Source: Schlegelella_A sp036496385 (GTDB lineage: Bacteria; Pseudomonadota; Gammaproteobacteria; Burkholderiales; Burkholderiaceae_C). Taken from it: DNA of 64,000 nt. Positions 59,175 through 64,000 of this stretch are shown in pieces. The first letter of the stretch is position 1. Each line of letters starts with the position of its first letter. Location of the stretch: the NCBI GenBank assembly GCA_036496385.1, contig DASXLD010000110.1, positions 1 through 64,000 on the forward strand. The letters run 5' to 3'. The notes below the pieces were generated by a model. That model ran no database searches. It saw only the letters and a program-made list of their open reading frames with translations, and was not told the origin of the DNA. The position numbers and the translations under genes are program-made.

Positions 59175-59759
59175 CTAGCGGTCGGCGAGCGTCGACGCCG
59201 GGCGCTCGAGGACGCTGTAGCCGCGGCGCCAGTGGATGCGCGCCACCTGCAGCGAGCGCAGCGTCATCGCGGCGAAGCCGAACAGGCAGACGCCGTAGAC
59301 GATGTTCATCGGCGCGTCGACGATCGTCATCCGTGTCTGGTTGCCGATCTTCGCCATCACCTCGGCGGTCATCAGCACGGCGGCGGCGAAGAACACGATG
59401 CGCAGGACATCGACCGCGCGCGCCAGCCAGCGCCCGACCGCGGGCGGCAGGTGGCGGTAGAAGAAGTCGACCTGGATCTGGTTGTTCTTGGCGACGCCGA
59501 TCGTCGCGCCGACGAAGACGACGCCGATCAGCATGTAGCGCGCGACCTCCTCGGTCCACGCCGCCGAGTCGTTCATGATGTAGCGGGTGACGAACTGGTA
59601 GAAGACCGTGAGGCCGAGCAGCCAGAACAGGGCCAGCGCGAGCCAGCCTTCGAAGATCGTGTCGGAGAGGTCGACCGCCTCGTCGTGGAGGTGGACGTGG
59701 CCCTCCGCGTCGATGATCTTTTCTGCTTCGGCCACGGCCTTCGCGTCTTCGCTGCTCAC
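59175..59759 (-). CDS. TRAP transporter small permease, DctQ family
   Basis: A 194-residue protein with four hydrophobic segments. The core FYQFVTRYIMNDSAAWTEEVARYMLIGVVFVGA fits DctQ, with RY and WTEE motifs. An N-terminal 30-residue acidic extension (SEDAKAVAEAEKIIDAEG) precedes the first helix. The GTG at 59759 overlaps the receptor stop by 4 bp. Confidence 0.87.
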   Translation of the reverse strand: MSSEDAKAVAEAEKIIDAEGHVHLHDEAVDLSDTIFEGWLALALFWLLGLTVFYQFVTRYIMNDSAAWTEEVARYMLIGVVFVGATIGVAKNNQIQVDFFYRHLPPAVGRWLARAVDVLRIVFFAAAVLMTAEVMAKIGNQTRMTIVDAPMNIVYGVCLFGFAAMTLRSLQVARIHWRRGYSVLERPASTLADR

Positions 59760-60751
59760 TTCATGTTGACGATGCGGTCGTAGTCCTGCTGCCGGTAGCC
59801 GAGGTCGGTCGGCTTGGTCGACTTCAGCACCGCGTCGCGGAACGCGTTCTTGTCGACGACGATGACGTTGAGGCCCTTCTTCTTGAACTCGTCGACCAGC
59901 CGCGCCTCCGAGGCGATGATCTCGCGCCCGGTCTTGTCGGCGGCCTCCTGCATGACCTCGGTGAAAGCCGCCTTGTCGGCGTCGGAGAGCTTGCTCCAGA
60001 CCTGGCCCGAGACGACCGTCAGCAGCGAGTCGACGATGTGCCCGGTCAGCGAGATGTTCTTCTGCACTTCGTAGAACTTCTTCGCCTCGATCGTCGGCAG
60101 CGGGTTTTCCTGGGCATCGACGGTGTTGTTCTGCAGCGCGAGGTAGACCTCGGCGAACGCGATCGGCGTCGGGTTGGCGCCGAGCGCCTTCGGGAAGGCG
60201 AGGTACGCCGGCGCGTCGGGAACGCGGATCTTGAGGCCCTTCATGTCCTCGGGCTTGGCGATCGGGTGCGCCGCGTTCGAGGTGACGTCGCGGGCACCGT
60301 AGTAGGTGAGCGCGGTGATGTGGTTGCCGGTCTTGTCGTCGTAGCCCTTGGCGAGCTCCCTGAAGACGTCGCTCCTCGCGTACTTCAGCTGATGCTCGGC
60401 GTCGCGGAAGATGAACGGGAAGTAGGTGATCGCGAGCGGCGGGTAGCTGCGGCCGGCGAAGCTCGCGCCGGTGAGGATGATGTCGACCGTGCCGAGGGTC
60501 AGGCCCTGGTTGATGTCGGATTCCTTGCCGAGGCTCGACGCCGGAAACACCTGGATCTCGTAGCGGCCGTTGGTGCGCTTCTTGATTTCCTCGCCGGCCC
60601 AGACGGCGTACTTGTGGAACGGCTCCGAAGTCTCGTAGACGTGGGCCCACTTGAGCTTGGTCTGCGCCTCGGCCGGGGCGAGCGCGCCGAGCGCGGCGGC
60701 CGCCAGCGCCGCGGCGACGAGGGTCTTGAGGGCGGATCGCTTGCTGGTCAT
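59756..60751 (-). CDS. TRAP transporter periplasmic receptor, DctP family
   Basis: A 331-residue DctP receptor with signal peptide (LVAAALAAAALGALAPAEAQ), mature start TKLKWAHVYETSEPFHKYAVWAGEEIKKRTNGRYEIQVFP, KGLKIRVPDAPAYLAFPKALGANPTPIAFAEVYLALQNNTVDAQENPLPTI. These are standard lobes of the family. It is divergent from the SDR and prolyl-oligopeptidase genes. The substrate is unknown. Confidence 0.92.
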   Translation of the reverse strand: MTSKRSALKTLVAAALAAAALGALAPAEAQTKLKWAHVYETSEPFHKYAVWAGEEIKKRTNGRYEIQVFPASSLGKESDINQGLTLGTVDIILTGASFAGRSYPPLAITYFPFIFRDAEHQLKYARSDVFRELAKGYDDKTGNHITALTYYGARDVTSNAAHPIAKPEDMKGLKIRVPDAPAYLAFPKALGANPTPIAFAEVYLALQNNTVDAQENPLPTIEAKKFYEVQKNISLTGHIVDSLLTVVSGQVWSKLSDADKAAFTEVMQEAADKTGREIIASEARLVDEFKKKGLNVIVVDKNAFRDAVLKSTKPTDLGYRQQDYDRIVNMK

Positions 60752-60913
60752 TCGGCTGTCTCCGGGTGGCGAGGAAGAATGTCGTCCGTCGGCCGGCTGC
60801 GGGCCTCGACGGAGCGATCGACGGTACGGGTCGCCCGGTGCCATCCACGACCGGGCAAACCCTGAAGCGAGCGGTCGAGCTTTCCGCTATCGACTGCATC
60901 ACGAGGATCCCCT

Positions 60914-61648
60914 ATGAGACTGCAGGGCAAGAAGGCGCTCGTCACGGCGGCCGGACAGGGCATCGGGCGGGCAAGCGCGCTGGCACTCGCCGCCGCGGGC
61001 GCGGAGGTCTTGGCGACCGACATCGACACCGGCCTGCTCGATCGCTACGCCGGCGTCCCGCGCATCCGCACGGCGCGCCTCGACGTTCTCGATCGCGGCG
61101 CGATCGACGCGTTGTTCGCGACGCTGCCGCCGCTCGACCTGCTGTTCAACTGCGCCGGCATCGTCCACGACGGCAGCGCGCTCGAGGCGACCGACGACGA
61201 GCTCGAGCTGGCGTTTCGCCTCAACGTCCGCTCGCAGCTGTGGACGATCCGAGCGGCGCTGCCGGCGATGCTCGCCAACGGCGGCGGCAGCATCGTCAAC
61301 ATGGCGAGCATCGCGTCGAGCATCAAGGGGCTGCCGAACCGCTGTGTCTACGGGCTCACCAAGGCGGCGGTGATCGGCATCACCAAGAGCGTCGCCGCCG
61401 ACTATGTGCGCCAGGGAATCCGCTGCAACGCGCTCTGCCCGGGCACGGTCGACACGCCGTCGCTCGCCGGCCGCATCGCCGCCGCTGCCGACCCGGCGGC
61501 GGCGCGGCGCGCGTTCGTCGACCGTCAGCCGATGGGCCGGCTCGCGCAGGCGGACGAGATCGCGCCGATGGTCGTCTACCTGGCGAGCGACGAGTCGCGC
61601 TTCGCGACCGGCCAGGCGTTCTGCGTCGATGGGGGGATGACGATCTGA
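60914..61648 (+). CDS. Short-chain dehydrogenase/reductase (2-keto-3-deoxy-L-fuconate dehydrogenase/BDH2-like)
   Basis: A 244-residue classical SDR. Cofactor motif TAAGQGIGRASALALA (with A-A in place of T-G at its start), NCAGIVHDGSALEATDDELELAFRLNVRS, IVNMASIASSIKGLPNRCVYGLTKAAVIGITKSVAADY (catalytic Ser, Tyr, Lys), CPGTVDTPSL. The segment pattern SSIKGLPNR-Y matches the BDH2/2-keto-3-deoxy-L-fuconate dehydrogenase group. It is divergent from the TRAP operon, so the sugar-acid link is plausible. The downstream peptidase is 50 bp on. Confidence 0.88.
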   Translation: MRLQGKKALVTAAGQGIGRASALALAAAGAEVLATDIDTGLLDRYAGVPRIRTARLDVLDRGAIDALFATLPPLDLLFNCAGIVHDGSALEATDDELELAFRLNVRSQLWTIRAALPAMLANGGGSIVNMASIASSIKGLPNRCVYGLTKAAVIGITKSVAADYVRQGIRCNALCPGTVDTPSLAGRIAAAADPAAARRAFVDRQPMGRLAQADEIAPMVVYLASDESRFATGQAFCVDGGMTI

Positions 61649-61698
61649 TCCTGCACTGGCCGACAATGCCGCCCTTTCGAGTTTTCACGGAGCTTGAC

Positions 61699-63924
61699 AT
61701 GCCGACGCCTGCCGTCATTGCGAGTGCGAGCCCGCAGCGTCGCTTGCGAAGCGACGCGATGGCGCGCCGCGCTGCGGCACCGCTGGTCGCGCTTGTCGTC
61801 GCCACGGCGGCATTCGCGCAGCCGCCGGCTGCGCCGAGCCATCCGGTCGTCGAGCGGCTGCACGGCGTGCTGGTGGCCGACCCGTACCGCAATCTGGAGA
61901 ACCTGGCCAGCCCGGAGACGAAGACGTGGCTGCACACCGAGGGCGACTTCGCCGCCGAGCAGCTGGCGCGGATCGAAGGCCGCGCTGCGATGGTCGAGCG
62001 CATCGAAGCGCTGGCGCGCGCTTCCGGCGATGTCGTTCGCGAGGTCATGCGCATGCCGGGCCAACGCGTCTACTACCTGAAGCGCAAGGCCGGCGAGGAC
62101 CAGTTCAAGCTCGTCATGCGCCAGGGCGTGGCCGGCGCCGAACGCGTCCTCGTCGATCCGGCGCGCGAGTCGAAGGCCTCGGGAACGCCGCACGCGGTGA
62201 ACTATTTCGTTCCCTCCTGGGACGGCAAGACCCTCGCCTACGGAATGTCGGCGGGCGGATCCGAGGACACCTCGCTGTTCCTGCTCGACGTCGCCAGCGG
62301 CCGGCCGATCGGCAAGCCGATCCCGCGTGTCCACGACGGCCTCGTTCACTGGGCGCCCGACAGCCGTTCGCTCAGCTACAACCAGCTGCGCGCTCTGCCT
62401 GCCGGCGCCGCCGAGACTGAGACCTATCTCGACACGACCGTCTACCTGCTCGACCTGCGTCATCGCGACGCGCCGCCGAAGGCACTGTTCGGCCCGCTCG
62501 TCGATCCGGCGCTGAAGCTCGCCCGGCTCGACGTCGGCGAAGTGCTGTTCGCGCCCGACAGCGGCTTCATGGTCGCCCGCACCACCGACACCTCGGTGCC
62601 CGAAGGCCGGCTCTTCGTCGCTCGCGTCGCCGACCTCGGCAAGGCGAGGATCGGCTGGCGGCCCTTCGCAACGGCCGGCGACAAGATCACCCACATCCGG
62701 CTGCGCGGCGACACGCTGTATCTGCGCAGCTATGCAGGCGCGCCGCGAGGCCGGGTTCTGGCTCTGCCGCTGCGCAACCCCGTCCTGGCGAACGCGGTGG
62801 AGGTCGTCGCCGAGCCGAAGACCGGCGTCCTGGTCGACTTCGCGCTCGGCCGCGAAGCGGTCTACAGCGAAGTCCACGAAGGCTTCAACAACCGCGTTCG
62901 CGAGCATCGAAGCGGCGGCCCGGCCGAAGGCACCGACGTCGCCGCGGCGCTGCCGGGGTCGACCTACGCCGTCGACGACCCGGCGCACGCGGAGCGCGAC
63001 GTCTGGGTCGTCACCCGGTCGTGGACCGAGCCGCCGAGGGTTCTCGCCGTCGCGCCGCGGGGCGACATCGGCGACACCGGCCTGCTCGCGAATCTGCGCC
63101 CGCCGGGGACGCCGGAGCTCGAGGTCTCCGAGGTGCTGGTGCCGAGCCACGACGGCGCCCGGGTGCCTCTGGCCATCCTGCGCCGCAAGGGCCTGCCCCG
63201 CGACGGCGCCAACCCGACGCTGCTCATCGGCTACGGCGCGTACGGCCTCTCCATCGACGCCTTTTTCGATGCGCGCGCGTTGGCGTGGCTCGAGCGCGGC
63301 GGCGTCATCGCCTATGCCAACGTGCGCGGCAGCGGAGCCTTCGGCGACAGCTGGCATCGCGCCGGCTTCAAGGCGACCAAGGCGAACACCTGGAAGGACG
63401 GCATCGCGTGCGCGAACTATCTGGTCGCCCAGGGCTACGCGACGCCGAAGACGCTCGGCATCTGGGGCACGAGCGCCGGCGGCATCTTCGTCGGCCGTGC
63501 CGTGACGAGCGCGCCCGAGCTCTTTGCCGCGGCGATCTTCGACGTCGGCGTCATGGACGCAGTTCGCTCGGAGCAGTCCGCGAACGGCATCACCAACATC
63601 TCGGAGTTCGGCTCGTCGAGGAACGCCAGCGAGTTCCCGGCCCTGCTCGAGATGAGCACCTACCACCATATCGAGGACCGGACGGCCTATCCCGCCGTCC
63701 TCTTGATCCACGGCCTCAACGACCCGCGCGTCGACGTCTGGCACAGCGCCAAGACGGCGGCGCGCCTGCAGGCGGCGACGAGCAGCGGCAAGCCCATCCT
63801 GTTGCGGCTCGACCGCGACGCCGGCCACGGCATCGGCAGCACGGCAAGGCAAGGCGACGAGAAGCTGGCCGACATCTACAGTTTTCTGCTCTGGCAGTTC
63901 GGCCGGGCCCGGCAGATGCCCTGA
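61699..63924 (+). CDS. Prolyl oligopeptidase family serine peptidase (S9)
   Basis: A secreted peptidase of about 741 residues. Residues to about 400 form the beta-propeller gate; the C-terminal alpha/beta hydrolase holds the nucleophile in WGTSAGGIFVGRA, the acid in LNDPRVDVWHSAK and the histidine in DAGHGIGSTARQGDEK. The S9A catalytic domain also has TLLIGYGAYGLSI and YANVRGSGAFGDSWHRAG. The start is uncertain: ATG 61699 has a GGAG ribosome site, while ATG 61759 gives a neat signal peptide MARRAAAPLVALVVATAAFA. It acts in the periplasm. The C-terminal end meets the last gene of the window convergently. Confidence 0.88.
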   Translation: MPTPAVIASASPQRRLRSDAMARRAAAPLVALVVATAAFAQPPAAPSHPVVERLHGVLVADPYRNLENLASPETKTWLHTEGDFAAEQLARIEGRAAMVERIEALARASGDVVREVMRMPGQRVYYLKRKAGEDQFKLVMRQGVAGAERVLVDPARESKASGTPHAVNYFVPSWDGKTLAYGMSAGGSEDTSLFLLDVASGRPIGKPIPRVHDGLVHWAPDSRSLSYNQLRALPAGAAETETYLDTTVYLLDLRHRDAPPKALFGPLVDPALKLARLDVGEVLFAPDSGFMVARTTDTSVPEGRLFVARVADLGKARIGWRPFATAGDKITHIRLRGDTLYLRSYAGAPRGRVLALPLRNPVLANAVEVVAEPKTGVLVDFALGREAVYSEVHEGFNNRVREHRSGGPAEGTDVAAALPGSTYAVDDPAHAERDVWVVTRSWTEPPRVLAVAPRGDIGDTGLLANLRPPGTPELEVSEVLVPSHDGARVPLAILRRKGLPRDGANPTLLIGYGAYGLSIDAFFDARALAWLERGGVIAYANVRGSGAFGDSWHRAGFKATKANTWKDGIACANYLVAQGYATPKTLGIWGTSAGGIFVGRAVTSAPELFAAAIFDVGVMDAVRSEQSANGITNISEFGSSRNASEFPALLEMSTYHHIEDRTAYPAVLLIHGLNDPRVDVWHSAKTAARLQAATSSGKPILLRLDRDAGHGIGSTARQGDEKLADIYSFLLWQFGRARQMP

Positions 63925-63950
63925 GGGCGCGCAGCGGCGTTGCCGGCGCC

Positions 63951-64000
63951 TCAGCCGATCAGCGCCGGCAGCCAGGTGGCGATCGTCGGCACCAGGAAGA
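63951..64000 (-). CDS. C-terminus of a probable TRAP large permease (partial)
   Basis: The last 50 bases encode, on the minus strand, the final 15-16 residues FLVPTIATWLPALIG before a TGA. The hydrophobic, Pro/Trp-containing end resembles that of DctM proteins, such as the three other large permeases in the window. The rest of the gene is outside the window, so the call is tentative. Confidence 0.5.
   Translation of the reverse strand, partial: FLVPTIATWLPALIG

Noticed and set aside
60766..61698. Long N-terminal extension of the prolyl-oligopeptidase frame
   Set aside because: It overlaps the SDR gene in another frame and has no conserved features; a signal peptide occurs near 61759.
1..64000. 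tRNA, rRNA, IS elements, prophage or integrative-element boundaries
   Set aside because: I saw no cloverleaf-like sequences, transposase or integrase motifs, or long direct repeats at gene-cluster borders. A covariance-model or repeat search would be decisive and could not be run.

Overview
The window is about 64 kb of very GC-rich, densely packed bacterial chromosome with no rRNA, tRNA, CRISPR array, IS element or phage gene that I can see. The gene content points to a free-living, heterotrophic betaproteobacterium of the Burkholderiales type. The evidence is many periplasmic-receptor transporters (four TRAP systems plus the tail of a fifth, one ABC sugar system, two orphan Bug-type receptors), sugar-acid catabolic operons, frequent GTG/TTG starts and 4-bp ATGA/GTGA operon overlaps. 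The taxonomic assignment is inference from content, not from a search.

Region 1 (1-8310). After the tail of a probable ABC receptor come a MetE C-domain-like protein and an orphan receiver protein. Then comes a uronate/aldarate catabolic locus: a FadR-type regulator, glucarate dehydratase (gudD) and a GarL-type aldolase on the minus strand, divergent from uronate dehydrogenase (udh) and a TRAP transporter (P, Q, M). The pathway reads as hexuronate uptake, oxidation to aldaric acid, dehydration and aldol cleavage. A GntR/FadR-consensus operator candidate lies in the divergent promoter.

Region 2 (8262-18324). A second TRAP operon carrying a class II aldolase and a RidA-like protein runs divergently from a second sugar-acid operon: beta-hydroxyacid dehydrogenase, DenD-like epimerase-fold dehydrogenase, IlvD/Edd dehydratase, lactonase and YbfB-type MFS exporter. 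This looks like catabolism of a C4-C6 sugar acid, but no DUF1537-type kinase is present.

Region 3 (18340-25471). Two tiny conserved-looking proteins of unknown function are followed by a complete ABC sugar transporter (Tat-type receptor, two permeases, ATPase), an arylsulfatase and an NTF2-like protein in one operon, suggesting use of a sulfated compound.

Region 4 (25515-36069). A mixed stretch: class II aldolase, GST, a TIR-domain protein with an intact catalytic-type glutamate and an unrecognised C-terminal region, a secreted metallo-beta-lactamase-fold hydrolase, a DASS/TrkA-C transporter, a DUF1326-DUF2182 pair, a crotonase, a PspC/small-membrane-protein pair and an SRPBCC protein.

Region 5 (36183-49727). 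FAD oxidoreductase, DUF3297, a frameshifted secreted gene, a Bug receptor, ChaN, DUF899, an M14-type desuccinylase, YjbQ, a low-complexity exported protein, a GrdB/PrdB-like protein, a hybrid histidine kinase and a CPA1 antiporter.

Region 6 (49893-64000). TAXI-type TRAP system with DUF1850, a second Bug receptor, an EstC-like hydrolase, an aldehyde dehydrogenase among small DUF proteins, a fourth TRAP operon divergent from an SDR dehydrogenase and a prolyl-oligopeptidase, and the C-terminus of another TRAP large permease at the right edge.

No gene-free stretch exceeds about 270 bases. The strongest candidates for undescribed biology are the TIR protein, the sulfatase-ABC operon, the kinase-less sugar-acid operon and the DUF1326-DUF2182 pair.
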